Shown: positions 1-8,648, numbered from the stretch's first letter. The stretch: 64,000 bases of DNA from Campylobacter sp. LR291e (GCF_008633915.1 NZ_VJNV01000026.1:62001-126000), one strand, 5' to 3'. A program made the numbers and translations. Notes: generated by a model from the sequence alone, not told the origin.

Positions 1-355
1 TTTTCCTTACAACTAGAGGTATGAAATTTTCACCTACCAAATTTTGTCCAAGAACGCAAGTTATACAAGGGATAATTAAGGCTTTTTCAAAATTAAAGCT
101 TTGTGGAGTTTTGTTAAAATTAATTTCTTCAAATTTTAAACTATCATCTAAGATTAAAATTTCTTTTAAAATATGCTCATCAAAATCAAATTTAACCTCG
201 TAATCCTTTATCATACCTTGTGCTGAAAAAAGATTTTTATCAATGATAATTAATTTATTTAAAGGAACATCAAAGAGTTTTATTTCCTTATCTTGCCCCT
301 TGCTATCCTTACCGACCTTGCCAGTTTTTAAAAGCCATAAGCCATAATCTTGCAT
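1..355 (-). CDS. Hypothetical protein, paralogue of the next gene (3' end cut by window edge)
   Basis: I do not recognise this family. The reading frame opens with ATG at 355-353 and begins MQDYGLWLLKTGKVGKD. It runs open to the left edge, where it reads GENFIPLVVRK, so only a few C-terminal residues appear to be missing. It aligns along its whole length with the gene just upstream on the same strand (shared pieces: DYGxWLL, a central ILN/KDLI/EILDES/DS block, FxPLVxxK). Only 3 bases separate the two genes, so this is a tandem duplication in one operon. There is no signal peptide or membrane segment. The protein is short, acidic and probably cytoplasmic. Function unknown. Confidence 0.8.
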   Translation of the reverse strand, partial: MQDYGLWLLKTGKVGKDSKGQDKEIKLFDVPLNKLIIIDKNLFSAQGMIKDYEVKFDFDEHILKEILILDDSLKFEEINFNKTPQSFNFEKALIIPCITCVLGQNLVGENFIPLVVRK

Positions 356-358
356 TTT

Positions 359-736
359 TTAAGCTTTGCTAATTTTTTTAATTACTAAGGGTACAAAAAC
401 TTGTTCTTCATTTTGAATTTCTTCACCTATATTAGCAGTAATTAGGGGTATAGTTATGGTTTTATCAAGTTTAATTACATTTGGAATTTTACCATTTTTT
501 AGCTCATTTATCTTATTTTCACAACTTTCATCAAGAATAATTAAATCATTTAAAATATTTTCATCAAAAGAAAATGCAATGCCGTATTCTTCTTCATTTC
601 CATCTGTTTCAACCATAAAAACAAAGGAATTTGGACCTGAAATACCTATTAAATCAAGAGGTACTTGGTGAAAATTCACCTCTTCATCTTTACTAACGCC
701 TTTTTCTAAAAGCCAAGTGCCGTAGTCTTTTTTCAT
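359..736 (-). CDS. Hypothetical protein (125 aa), tandem paralogue
   Basis: The start ATG at 736 is preceded by AGGAAAG. The protein begins MKKDYGTWLLEKGVSKDEE and has a beta-rich pattern without signal peptide, Cys pairs or recognisable catalytic motif. It is co-directional with and 3 bp upstream of a shorter paralogue that shares its N-terminal DYGxWLL signature and its C-terminal FVPLVIKK. I cannot assign a function. The tandem arrangement and small size could fit a pair of co-acting proteins (subunits, or an immunity-like pair), but nothing in the sequence shows this. Confidence 0.75.
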   Translation of the reverse strand: MKKDYGTWLLEKGVSKDEEVNFHQVPLDLIGISGPNSFVFMVETDGNEEEYGIAFSFDENILNDLIILDESCENKINELKNGKIPNVIKLDKTITIPLITANIGEEIQNEEQVFVPLVIKKISKA

Positions 737-796
737 TTTCTTTCCTTTTGTGAAATTTTAAAAATATTTTAGCAAAAAATTTAAGCAAAAATAAAT

Positions 797-1948
797 TTAT
801 TGCTCATTTTTTTCATCTAAATTTAAATTATTCTCATCAATATCTAAATTTTCATCATCTATATTAAAAACATCATCATTTGTTTTATTATTGTTTAATT
901 CTTGTGCGATCTCTGCTGCTAATTTTAATTTTTCATTATCAAAATGCGTATAAATCCTAGAGGTGCTAACACTTGCATGACCTAGGGCTTCTTGGACTAA
1001 TACAAGGTCTTTTTGTTTTTTATAAAGTAGAGTGGCAAAGGTATGCCTTAACATATGTGCACCATTTTTTTGCTTACGAATTCCAGCACGAAATAAAATT
1101 TGTTCAACTATACGGCTGATATAAGCCTGAGTTAGTGGGGTTCCTTTTTTATTAACAAAAAGTAAGGCGTCCTGACTAGCATAGTTAATCTTTACATTTT
1201 TTAAAAGTTCTTCTATCAATTCTTTTTTAATCATTACAACGCGGTATTTATTGCCCTTACCACGAATTCTAATGGTATATAAATCATTTTCTTCGTTTAT
1301 ATCTTTCATTCTAATATGCAAGGCCTCGCTTACTCTAATGCCTGTAAAAATGATAATTTTAAGTATTAAACGATTTCTAATAGTATTGCTTTTAAAATCG
1401 GTAGTTTCAATGGCATTAAGAAATTTACTAAGTTCATCCTCGCTCATAAACTCAGGCAATTTAACGCCTTTATAACCTGCCACACCTGCCCAATTTTTAA
1501 GGCTTATATCAAAAACATGTGCCTTTTCATCCTCTTCATTATTTTTATCTAAATAATCAAAAAAATTAATCATGGCTATACGATAATTTTTCTTACTTGC
1601 ATCAGAAAGCGAACCTGTGATACTTGCAAGGATTTCAATAATCAAATTTTCATCAATTTGCTTTAAAGAATAAAGCCTATAATGACAAAGATATTCATAT
1701 AATTTTTTTAAGGGGTTAAAATAGGTATTAACGCCGTTTAATCCAGCATTTCTAGCCTTTTTTGTAAGGGCGTCTAGTTCTTCTATATTTTTAACGCCAC
1801 GATTTAGCATCAAATTTACCTCTCCAAGTGCTTCTGGGTTTTTAAGCTCCTTATTAGATAAAGAACTAAGTTTAAATTTAACATAACGCATTAACCAAAA
1901 TAAAAGAGATTTTTCAAAATTGTCTTCACAATCAAGTGGATATTTCAT
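797..1948 (-). CDS. xerH: Tyrosine recombinase XerH (chromosome dimer resolution)
   Basis: This 383-aa tyrosine recombinase has an N-terminal SAM-like core-binding region (about residues 15-150) and a C-terminal catalytic domain. The visible catalytic set is Arg205 (TGIRVSEAL), His298 and Arg301 (HMLRHTFATLLY), His324 (ALGHAS) and the nucleophile Tyr333 (SRIYTHF). Epsilonproteobacteria use a single XerH acting at difH instead of XerC/XerD. A dif-like palindrome lies about 214 bp upstream of this gene, which supports XerH over a phage integrase. An unusual acidic, Asn/Asp-rich tail covers residues 355-383. In C. jejuni xerH also precedes a dsbA-dsbB pair (from memory), as here. Confidence 0.93.
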   Translation of the reverse strand: MKYPLDCEDNFEKSLLFWLMRYVKFKLSSLSNKELKNPEALGEVNLMLNRGVKNIEELDALTKKARNAGLNGVNTYFNPLKKLYEYLCHYRLYSLKQIDENLIIEILASITGSLSDASKKNYRIAMINFFDYLDKNNEEDEKAHVFDISLKNWAGVAGYKGVKLPEFMSEDELSKFLNAIETTDFKSNTIRNRLILKIIIFTGIRVSEALHIRMKDINEENDLYTIRIRGKGNKYRVVMIKKELIEELLKNVKINYASQDALLFVNKKGTPLTQAYISRIVEQILFRAGIRKQKNGAHMLRHTFATLLYKKQKDLVLVQEALGHASVSTSRIYTHFDNEKLKLAAEIAQELNNNKTNDDVFNIDDENLDIDENNLNLDEKNEQ

Positions 1949-2161
1949 TAAAAAATTTTCCTAAGTTTTAAAAATTAGCCTAGAATGGCTTTAAAAAATA
2001 TTTTGATATTTTAATATTAATTTAGTAAAAAAAAGCTTTTTTTTAAAAATATAATTTTTAAAATTATAATTATATTACTATCATAATAAATATAAAATTA
2101 ATCTTAATTTATACACATAATAATATGATAAAAGGTAAAATCTAAGTTAAATTTATAATTT

Positions 2162-2189
2162 TGTATTGAAAACTATAATTTTCAAACTT
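2162..2189. other. difH: Candidate difH recombination site
   Basis: Two 11-bp arms flank a 6-bp spacer (CTATAA at 2173-2178). The inner seven bases of each arm are perfectly inverted (TTGAAAA at 2166-2172 and TTTTCAA at 2179-2185), while the outer bases diverge. That is the architecture of Xer dif sites: 11+6+11, conserved inner, imperfect outer. It lies in the large gap next to xerH, which is where single-recombinase Xer systems commonly keep their site. The match to published difH sequence is from memory and was not searched. Confidence 0.72.
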
Positions 2190-2513
2190 TTTTTTATTTT
2201 CATATATTTCTCCCCCACTAAAAAATTTAAGCCTTAATTTATAGGTTTTCGGTAACTTTACCTTTTGTGTGAAAAAAATTTATCCATAAAATTTAGCATA
2301 TAAAAATGAGTAAATTTATTTGCATTATTTTACAATCTATTTTAAAATTTTATAAATAAAAAATTAAATTTTATACTATTAAGTCAAATTTTATATTTAT
2401 ATAATTATCAAAAAATACTAAAATTGATAAAATTTAGGCTTATAAATTTCACCCTATTTTTTAAATTTTTTACTTAATTTTGCAAAATTTTTAAAAAGTT
2501 AAGTTTTTTTCAT

Positions 2514-2519
2514 TATAAT
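2514..2519 (+). promoter_or_regulatory. -10 box (TATAAT) of dsbA
   Basis: TATAAT lies 31 bases before the dsbA start, preceded by an A/T-rich tract with a T run at 2504-2510, which is the usual Campylobacter sigma-70 style with a weak -35. A ribosome site AAAGGA at about 2541-2546 follows. Confidence 0.6.
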
Positions 2520-2550
2520 TTGCTTTTTGAATTTAATTTAAAGGAAAGAA

Positions 2551-3177
2551 ATGTTTAAAAAGGCTATACTTTGTTTATGTTCAGCTTTTGTTTTGGGTTT
2601 TTGTGAAGATTATATAGTATTAGAAAAGCCCTTTAATAACGCTAAAAATTCAGTTATTGAGATCTTTGCATATAGGTGTGGGCACTGCTACAATCATCAT
2701 CATTTTGGCACACTTCAAAAGCTTAAAAAATCCCTTCCAAATTTAAGCTTTAATATTTACCCAGTAAGTCTTATGAATGGTAAAATCGCTAGTCAAATGA
2801 ATGAATTTTTTGCCTATGCCTATCTTAAAGATAAGGAAAATAATACAGATGCTAGTGATAAAAACTCTTTAAGCGAGCAACTTGCAGATGCTTATTTTAG
2901 GGCTTATTTTGTTAATAAACAAGAATTTAATGATATTGATGCTTTTGTAAATTTTAGTTTGCAAAACTTGAAAATTTCAAAGGAAGAACTAAATAAAACC
3001 TTGCAAAGTGATAAGGCAAAAAATATTTTAAATGAATATGCTTACGCAAATGAAGTTGCTAGGACCTTTGGGACCCCTGCTTTTGTGGTAAATGGTAAGT
3101 ATCAAATCAAGCCAGAAGCAGTTATCTCCCTTGAAGCCTTACAAAATTTAATAGAAGAACTTAGCAAAAAAGAATAA
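2551..3177 (+). CDS. dsbA: Periplasmic thiol:disulfide oxidoreductase DsbA
   Basis: This 208-aa protein has a Sec signal peptide (residues 1 to about 18) and a thioredoxin fold. The redox motif Cys-Gly-His-Cys is at residues 43-46 in AYRCGHCYNHH, and the cis-proline loop TFGTPAFVVNG lies in the C-terminal third. Both are diagnostic of DsbA, which oxidises Cys pairs in exported proteins. It is followed after 1 bp by dsbB, its quinone-linked re-oxidant. Start ATG at 2551 has a good upstream AAAGGA. Campylobacter genomes often carry more than one DsbA; which paralogue this is cannot be decided here. Confidence 0.93.
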   Translation: MFKKAILCLCSAFVLGFCEDYIVLEKPFNNAKNSVIEIFAYRCGHCYNHHHFGTLQKLKKSLPNLSFNIYPVSLMNGKIASQMNEFFAYAYLKDKENNTDASDKNSLSEQLADAYFRAYFVNKQEFNDIDAFVNFSLQNLKISKEELNKTLQSDKAKNILNEYAYANEVARTFGTPAFVVNGKYQIKPEAVISLEALQNLIEELSKKE

Positions 3178-3178
3178 A

Positions 3179-3814
3179 ATGCTAAAAAATGCTCTATTTT
3201 CAAAGCAAAGACTTATATGGTTTTTGCTTTTTTTATTTTTTTTAATTCCTTTTTTATTATCGCATTTTTTCTTCCAAAAATACCTTTTTATGAGACCTTG
3301 CGAACAATGCGTTTATATTCGTTTTGATATTTTAATTTTAATATTTGCTAGTTTTATAATGCTTTTTAAGCCAAATTTTTTAATAAGCCTTATTTGTGCA
3401 ATTTTAGGCTTTTCTGGCTTAATTTTAGGCTTAAAACATAGTTTTTATTTAACAAAAATTTATAAGGCAATGGATGAGCTAAATCCCTTTGCAGCACTAA
3501 GTGGTTGTAAGCAAATACCTGAATTTATCTTTAATCTACCCTTACATGAGTATTTCCCAAGCTTTTTTTTGCCCTTAGCAGAATGTGGAAACGATAGACC
3601 ATATATAAGCCAAGATACTATATTAAGCTCTTTGCAAGAATTTTTTATAGGAAATGGTGGTATTTATGAAAATGGCTGGTATTTAATCCCAAAGCTTAAT
3701 CTTATAAATATGCCCCAGTTTTGCCTTATCTTTTTTATGCTATTTCTTATAATATGGATTATATCTTTTTATCTTTATTTTTTAAATATTTTTAAAGTTA
3801 AAAAAAGTTCTTAA
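3179..3814 (+). CDS. dsbB: Inner-membrane quinone:disulfide oxidoreductase DsbB
   Basis: This 211-aa membrane protein has a first helix at about residues 12-32, then the periplasmic redox pair Cys41-Glu-Gln-Cys44, two further helices between 48 and 90, and a last helix near 180-205. The second periplasmic cysteine pair is Cys110 and Cys136 (SGCKQIPE and AECGNDRP). These four cysteines and the helix layout are the DsbB plan. It passes electrons from DsbA to quinone. The start overlaps the stop region of dsbA by one base spacing, so the two are co-translated. Confidence 0.9.
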   Translation: MLKNALFSKQRLIWFLLFLFFLIPFLLSHFFFQKYLFMRPCEQCVYIRFDILILIFASFIMLFKPNFLISLICAILGFSGLILGLKHSFYLTKIYKAMDELNPFAALSGCKQIPEFIFNLPLHEYFPSFFLPLAECGNDRPYISQDTILSSLQEFFIGNGGIYENGWYLIPKLNLINMPQFCLIFFMLFLIIWIISFYLYFLNIFKVKKSS

Positions 3815-3852
3815 AATTCTTAAAAAAATGTCACATATTATGATATATATGC

Positions 3853-3858
3853 TATAAT
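3853..3858 (+). promoter_or_regulatory. -10 box (TATAAT) before the 46-aa protein
   Basis: TGC followed by TATAAT forms an extended-like -10, 38 bases upstream of the small gene at 3897. It suggests the small gene has its own promoter and is not only read through from dsbB. Confidence 0.5.
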
Positions 3859-3896
3859 TCTAACTTAATCAATTTTTTATAATAAGGTTATATTTT

Positions 3897-4037
3897 ATGA
3901 AAAATTTAAGTATACAAGAAAAAAGAGATTTAGATACTTGCGTCTTTCAAACCCTAGGCAAAAAGGAAAAATGCCAGTTAGCACTTTTTTTTAATGCTTT
4001 GTTTTCAAAAATAAAAACCTTATTTAGTAAAAATTAG
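3897..4037 (+). CDS. Small 46-aa protein with two cysteines, possibly Dba-like
   Basis: ATG at 3897 opens a 46-codon frame starting MKNLSIQEKRDLDTCVFQ and ending at TAG 4035-4037. An AAGG lies about 9 bases before the start and a TATAAT further up. It contains Cys15 and Cys26 within a charged half, then a hydrophobic stretch LALFFNALFSKI, suggesting a membrane-peripheral protein. It follows dsbA-dsbB on the same strand. C. jejuni has a small accessory protein, Dba, encoded beside the DsbB homologue DsbI. This could be an equivalent, but I infer that from position and size only. Its stop overlaps the convergent gene's stop. Confidence 0.6.
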   Translation: MKNLSIQEKRDLDTCVFQTLGKKEKCQLALFFNALFSKIKTLFSKN

Positions 4038-4669
4038 TCTAAAATATAGCTTTTTACTTCATCTTTAATAAGGCTTAATTGCTTAAAACTTGGAGAATTT
4101 GTTAAAATTTGACAATTTTTTTCATTGCTTTTTAAGGCTTTTACAAACATTGCCATTTTTTCATTAATCCTTAAAAAAGAAAGTTCAACACACGCCCTAT
4201 TTTCCACTAAAAAATAAATATTACCACCTTCTTTTTTATCTAAATTTTCAAGCTTTAAATTATCAAGCTTACTCATTGTTTTTAAATCATTTGTAAAAGT
4301 TAAGTGTAGTTTATAATAAAGCATAATATCTTGCATGGCCCTTTGTAAATTTTTAATTTGCAAGTTTATAAATTCGCTATAATCATTTTTATAAAGGTCA
4401 AAAAACTCATTTTCTAAATAAGCTTTAAAAGCACTATTCTTGCTTAAATTCTCACAATATTCAAAGATATTTAAAATTCTAACTTCCTTATCATTAAGCA
4501 AGATTTCAAGGCATTTTTGATTATCTTTTTTAAGGGTAAGCACCCTACTTTCAACAATGTTTAAATTTTTACTTTCTTTCTTTTCAAAGGCAAAATCATT
4601 TAAAATACTATAAATTTCATTTGCCCCTAAGGATAAAATCATAAAAAACAAAAAAAAGATAATTCTCAC
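4034..4669 (-). CDS. Hypothetical exported protein (211 aa)
   Basis: A signal peptide covers residues 1 to about 16 (MRIIFFLFFMILSLGA), followed by a helical, Lys/Asn-rich body with Cys pairs around residues 54-72 and near the C-terminus (ACVELS, NCQILT). I do not recognise a family. Its ATG overlaps the stop of the upstream 76-aa gene by 4 bp (ATGA), so it belongs to the flhA-DHH operon. C. jejuni has a periplasmic protein of similar size in the same place (from memory). Confidence 0.75.
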   Translation of the reverse strand: MRIIFFLFFMILSLGANEIYSILNDFAFEKKESKNLNIVESRVLTLKKDNQKCLEILLNDKEVRILNIFEYCENLSKNSAFKAYLENEFFDLYKNDYSEFINLQIKNLQRAMQDIMLYYKLHLTFTNDLKTMSKLDNLKLENLDKKEGGNIYFLVENRACVELSFLRINEKMAMFVKALKSNEKNCQILTNSPSFKQLSLIKDEVKSYILD

Positions 4670-4896
4670 TTAAAAAGTTCTTTGTGTTCTTTTTTAAGAT
4701 ACTCAAGCATTTCTAAAATTTCATCAACCCCTTCATTTTTTGAATCTTTAAGCACTTCATCTATATTTTCTATATAAATTTCAATTGCATCTTCTAATTT
4801 ATCCCTTTTTACCCCAAAAACTAAAAGTAAGGCTTCAAGGGTGATGCTTAATTCATATTGTAAATTATCTATAATCTCTTTTAAATTCTCACTCAC
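4666..4896 (-). CDS. Hypothetical small protein (76 aa)
   Basis: A small acidic, all-helical protein (MSENLKEIIDNLQYEL...) without signal peptide. It is translationally coupled on both sides: its start overlaps the DHH gene by 8 bp and its stop overlaps the next gene by 4 bp. The coding frame is supported by these overlaps and conserved small-gene order in Campylobacter, not by any motif. Function unknown. Confidence 0.75.
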   Translation of the reverse strand: MSENLKEIIDNLQYELSITLEALLLVFGVKRDKLEDAIEIYIENIDEVLKDSKNEGVDEILEMLEYLKKEHKELFK

Positions 4897-5926
4897 TTTT
4901 TTCTTCCTTTTTTACTTCTTTTGACTTGATTAAATCGATAAATTGAGCCCTTATATAATTGTAATTACTGCTATCCTTAAATCCTGCAAACAGCCCACCA
5001 CTTGCACTTTTATGCCCTCCTCCCCCTACTAATTTTTTAGCCATTAAACTTACATCAAAATTCCCATTTGCCCTAAAACTTACAGCCTTTCTAGAATTTA
5101 TATCAACAAAAAAATCATAATCAGGATTTTTAACTAAAAAATCATTGCCTATTATGGAAGTACTGCCTATATTATAGGTTAAAATACCCTTTTTGCGTTC
5201 ATAATAAATTCTAAACCTTTCTTTTTCTTTGCTTAGAATTTCAACCACAAAGCAAGATATTAAATTTGCTAAAGTATCATCATTTAAAGAAGAAAAATAA
5301 TCTTTTTTTATAAAATAAATGGCATTATCCAGTGCTATATTTGCATTTTCTTTATGTATAAATTTACAAGCATTTTTAAGTAAAAAGAAAAAATAATTAA
5401 TGCTTTCGTTTTTAAACATAACCCGATTAATCTCCTTTGCATTTGCGATTAAATTTAAAAAAACCTTACCTAGTTCAAAGTATTTATCTTCTTTAAGCCA
5501 AATATCAACAGCATTTACAACCCTTGCAAATTCGCTAAGTTCTTCATTTTCTACGCAAATTTTAGAAAAAAAATCATATACAATCTTAGTAGCACAACGA
5601 GTAGAATCTAAAAAATACCAATCAAATTTTTGCATACATTCAAGCCCACTTTGATGATGGTCAAGCAATAAAATTTTTATATTTTTTTCCTTGCAAATTT
5701 TATCAAATTCCTCGCATTGATTAAGGGTTAAATTTAAATCAGTAATTAAGATTAAAGCTTTTTTTTCTTCATCGTTTTTAATATCTTCTAAAATGATATT
5801 AAAATTTTCATTTATTTCTTTTCCATAATTTGAATTATAAAATCTTAAATTTTTAAAATAAAAATTTGTAATATATTGACAAGAATAACCATCTAAATCC
5901 GTATGTGATAAGTGATAAATTTTCAT
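4889..5926 (-). CDS. DHH-family phosphoesterase
   Basis: This 345-aa protein has the ordered motifs of the DHH superfamily: HTDLDGYSC (residues 8-16, metal ligands His8, Asp10 and Asp12), ITDLN near 62, LLDHHQSG near 90 (the DHH itself) and a C-terminal DHHA1 substrate loop GGGGHKSASGG near 300. Members hydrolyse short oligonucleotides or cyclic dinucleotide products (NrnA type). The exact substrate cannot be read from sequence. It sits 12 bp after flhA with its own AAAAGGAAAAAA ribosome site. Confidence 0.85.
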   Translation of the reverse strand: MKIYHLSHTDLDGYSCQYITNFYFKNLRFYNSNYGKEINENFNIILEDIKNDEEKKALILITDLNLTLNQCEEFDKICKEKNIKILLLDHHQSGLECMQKFDWYFLDSTRCATKIVYDFFSKICVENEELSEFARVVNAVDIWLKEDKYFELGKVFLNLIANAKEINRVMFKNESINYFFFLLKNACKFIHKENANIALDNAIYFIKKDYFSSLNDDTLANLISCFVVEILSKEKERFRIYYERKKGILTYNIGSTSIIGNDFLVKNPDYDFFVDINSRKAVSFRANGNFDVSLMAKKLVGGGGHKSASGGLFAGFKDSSNYNYIRAQFIDLIKSKEVKKEEKSE

Positions 5927-5938
5927 TTTTTTCCTTTT

Positions 5939-8110
5939 TTAAAATTCTATCTTAATAATTCCTTCTGTGTTAAAATTCGTATTTTCAGCTACTTCAGCAA
6001 AGCTAATAACCACGATATTAAGATTAAAATTAAAACAAAGATTAGAAAAGAATTTTCTAAGCTGTGGATCAACACATAAAATAAAAGGCTTAATCCGACC
6101 ATTTGCAACTGCAGCATATTCTTGCTTTAAGGTTTCAACAATAACGCCAGTTTGGGCCACACTTAAAGGCAAATGATAAACACCATCTTTAAATTGTATA
6201 TTTTGCATTAAAACGCTAGAAATTCCAGAATCAAGCATAAAGATATCTAAAATTCCCTTATCATTTAAATACATATTTGTAATAGTCCTTGCTAACGATG
6301 CCCTTACATGTTCTATAATGGTATCAAAGCTTTTACTTACTTCTGCAACGTCTTGCACTGATTCTAAGATAGTTAGCATATCCTTAATAGGAATTTTATG
6401 TTTTAACAAGTCTTTGAGCACCTTTTGTATCATTCCAAGAGAAGTAGCCCCCACTGCCCCATCAACTATGATAGGATAATCAGCCTTAACCTTTTCGAGT
6501 AAATTCTGCACCTCTTGTCTAGTTAAAAGCTCATAAGCATGGGCCTTTATAAGCTCACTCATATGAGTAGCTATTACACTGGCTGGTTCTATAACTATAT
6601 AACCATTTAAGGTAGCCTCGTCTCTTAAATTTGCATCAATCCAAAGTGCATCCGTACCAAAAGCAGGTTCTTTTGTAGCAATGCCTTCAATTTCTTCTGT
6701 AATAAAACCACTATCCATAGCCAAATATTTATCAGGGTAAATTTCAACAAGGGCTAGAGAATTTCCCTTGAATTTAAAGTTGTACTCATTTGGCTTTAAA
6801 TTTAAATTATCTCTAATTCTAATCTTAGGCATTAAAAAACCAAGGCTTTCGGCTATATTTCTACGCATAGAACGAATTCTTTCAGTAAGTTCGCTTTCTG
6901 CTAGTTTAATCAAGCCATAACCTAATTCAAGTTCTAAAATTTCAACCTTTAAGATATCATTGATTTTATGTTCTTCTTCTTTTATGATTTCTTCTTCACT
7001 TTTCTTATGGGCTTGTAAGGTTTGTCCTGCAGTAGCCTCGCTACCCTTTTGAGCTGCAGGTTTTGCCTTTTTAGTAATTGATATGTCAATATTTCCTTCT
7101 TGAACTTGTTTTGTAAGATAGCCAAGGCTTAAAAATACCAATGCCATAAAGCCTAAAGAATAATGAGGAAGTCCAGGTACAAGGGCAAAGATAAATAAAA
7201 TAAAGCCTACTATTAAAAGGGTTCTATACTCATTTAAAAGCTGTTTTAATGAACCTTCTGCAAAGTTATCCTCATCCTTACTAGCACGGGTAATTATAAT
7301 AGCAGTAGCAGTTGAAGTTACGAGTCCAGGAATTTGAGAAACTAGCCCATCACCTATGGTTAATTTTGTAAAGACCTCTGCTGCATCGCTTAAACTCATA
7401 TCGTGTTGAAAAGATCCTATTAAAAAGCCACCTATTAAATTTATGATTGTTATGATAATCCCAGCAACTGCATCACCCTTTATAAATTTACTAGAACCAT
7501 CCATTGCCCCGTAAAAATTTGCCTCAGCTATTATTTCTTGTCTTCTAGCACGGGCAGTATTTTCATCAATCAAACCTGCGTTTAAATCAGCATCAATCGC
7601 CATTTGCTTACCTGGCATAGCATCAAGCGTAAATCTTGCTTGCACTTCACTTACACGAGTTGAACCCTTTGTAACTACCATAAAATTTATTAAAACTAAG
7701 ATAGAAAAAATGATAATACCTATAACATAACTTCCACCAACTACGAAATTCCCAAAGGCCGCTATAATCTCACTAACTGCTTCTGGTCCATTCTGACCTT
7801 CGCTCAAAATCATACGAGTAGTTGCGATATTTAATGATAATCTAAATAAGGTTATAATCAAAATAAGCGTTGGAAAGGTAGTAAGGTCGGTTGGCTTTGG
7901 TATATAAATTGAAATTAAAATAATCAACACAGACAAAGAAATAGAAAGTGCTAAGAAAAAATCAAGTAAGGCACTAGGTAAAGGGACTATTATAATAGCT
8001 AAAATACAAACTAAAAAACCTACTATAGTAAGGCTTTTTGCCTTTACAATAGGGGCTATTAAAGGTCCTAAAAATGGGAAAACTAAATCAACTATTTTAT
8101 TTTTTGCCAT
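5939..8110 (-). CDS. flhA: Flagellar export apparatus protein FlhA
   Basis: This 723-aa protein has about eight transmembrane helices in residues 1-330. The FlhA/InvA signature loop follows helices 4-5 (TKGSTRVSEVQARFTLDAMPG, KQMAIDADLNAG, ARRQEI), and a cytoplasmic C-terminal domain from about 370 docks chaperone-substrate complexes. FlhA is the central export gate of the flagellar type III system. In Campylobacter that system also exports non-flagellar proteins, which matters for the decayed secreted-protein family at 34-41 kb. Its ATG overlaps the Rrf2 gene by 14 bp. Confidence 0.97.
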   Translation of the reverse strand: MAKNKIVDLVFPFLGPLIAPIVKAKSLTIVGFLVCILAIIIVPLPSALLDFFLALSISLSVLIILISIYIPKPTDLTTFPTLILIITLFRLSLNIATTRMILSEGQNGPEAVSEIIAAFGNFVVGGSYVIGIIIFSILVLINFMVVTKGSTRVSEVQARFTLDAMPGKQMAIDADLNAGLIDENTARARRQEIIAEANFYGAMDGSSKFIKGDAVAGIIITIINLIGGFLIGSFQHDMSLSDAAEVFTKLTIGDGLVSQIPGLVTSTATAIIITRASKDEDNFAEGSLKQLLNEYRTLLIVGFILFIFALVPGLPHYSLGFMALVFLSLGYLTKQVQEGNIDISITKKAKPAAQKGSEATAGQTLQAHKKSEEEIIKEEEHKINDILKVEILELELGYGLIKLAESELTERIRSMRRNIAESLGFLMPKIRIRDNLNLKPNEYNFKFKGNSLALVEIYPDKYLAMDSGFITEEIEGIATKEPAFGTDALWIDANLRDEATLNGYIVIEPASVIATHMSELIKAHAYELLTRQEVQNLLEKVKADYPIIVDGAVGATSLGMIQKVLKDLLKHKIPIKDMLTILESVQDVAEVSKSFDTIIEHVRASLARTITNMYLNDKGILDIFMLDSGISSVLMQNIQFKDGVYHLPLSVAQTGVIVETLKQEYAAVANGRIKPFILCVDPQLRKFFSNLCFNFNLNIVVISFAEVAENTNFNTEGIIKIEF

Positions 8111-8501
8111 TATTTATAATATCTGCTAAAGAAATAGAAAGTAAAAATTCATCAATCTTGTGTTGTAAATTCACTAACATAGACAATAAGCCACAATCAC
8201 CTTTTTGATTAGGGCAAATTCCACTGCTACATTCAAACACATTTACCTCCTTTTTTTCAGCTACATTTATAATTTCCTTTAAAGTATATTCTTTTGGGTC
8301 CTTAATGAGTATAAAACCACCCTTTGCACCCTTGAAAGATTTTAATAAACCATTTTTTGCCAAATTTTGCAAAATCTTAGCTAAAAAACTCTTAGGAATA
8401 TCAAGTTCAATAGCCATTGTATCGACATCTTGTGGTGTTTCTTTTTGTGCAATATAAATCAAAGAAAGTAAAGCATATTCGCTAGCCTTGGTAAAAAGCA
8501 C
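8097..8501 (-). CDS. Rrf2-family transcriptional regulator
   Basis: This 134-aa winged-helix protein has the N-terminal recognition region typical of Rrf2 (ASEYALLSLIYIAQ, then SFLAKILQNLAKNGLLKSFKGAKGGF) and a C-terminal cysteine cluster Cys91, Cys96, Cys103 in ECSSGICPNQKGDC. That cluster is the Fe-S ligand pattern of IscR/NsrR-type sensors, so it probably senses iron-sulfur status, oxygen or NO. Its targets are not evident here. It overlaps flhA, so flhA may be co-transcribed with it. Confidence 0.88.
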   Translation of the reverse strand: MLFTKASEYALLSLIYIAQKETPQDVDTMAIELDIPKSFLAKILQNLAKNGLLKSFKGAKGGFILIKDPKEYTLKEIINVAEKKEVNVFECSSGICPNQKGDCGLLSMLVNLQHKIDEFLLSISLADIINNGKK

Positions 8502-8608
8502 GAAAAACTCCTTAAAAAAATAAATAAAGTATGGCTAATTATAATAAATTAATCTTATAAAATCATTTAAAATTGTGTAATTTCAGCTTTTTTTTTGTTT
8601 TTCTGGGT

Positions 8609-8614
8609 TATAAT
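8609..8614 (+). promoter_or_regulatory. -10 box (TATAAT) of rpsO
   Basis: TATAAT lies 35 bases before the rpsO start, with a run of ten T bases upstream. A strong ribosome site AGGAGG follows at 8638-8643. Confidence 0.6.
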
Positions 8615-8648
8615 CGCAGTTTTAAATTCACCAATCAGGAGGTCTAAA

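Larger units (their letters stand above)
1949..2550. other. AT-rich intergenic region between divergent xerH and dsbA
   Basis: About 600 bp without a convincing gene on either strand. It holds a dif-like site at 2162-2189, a 10-bp inverted repeat (AAAAGGTAAA at 2130-2139 and TTTACCTTTT at 2258-2267) bracketing it, long A/T runs and the dsbA promoter near its right end. A long gap is unusual in this otherwise tightly packed window and fits a site needed for chromosome segregation. Confidence 0.7.

Noticed and set aside
797-1948. Phage or island integrase
   Set aside because: No phage genes or attachment repeats nearby; single XerH with an adjacent dif-like site is the expected chromosomal arrangement.
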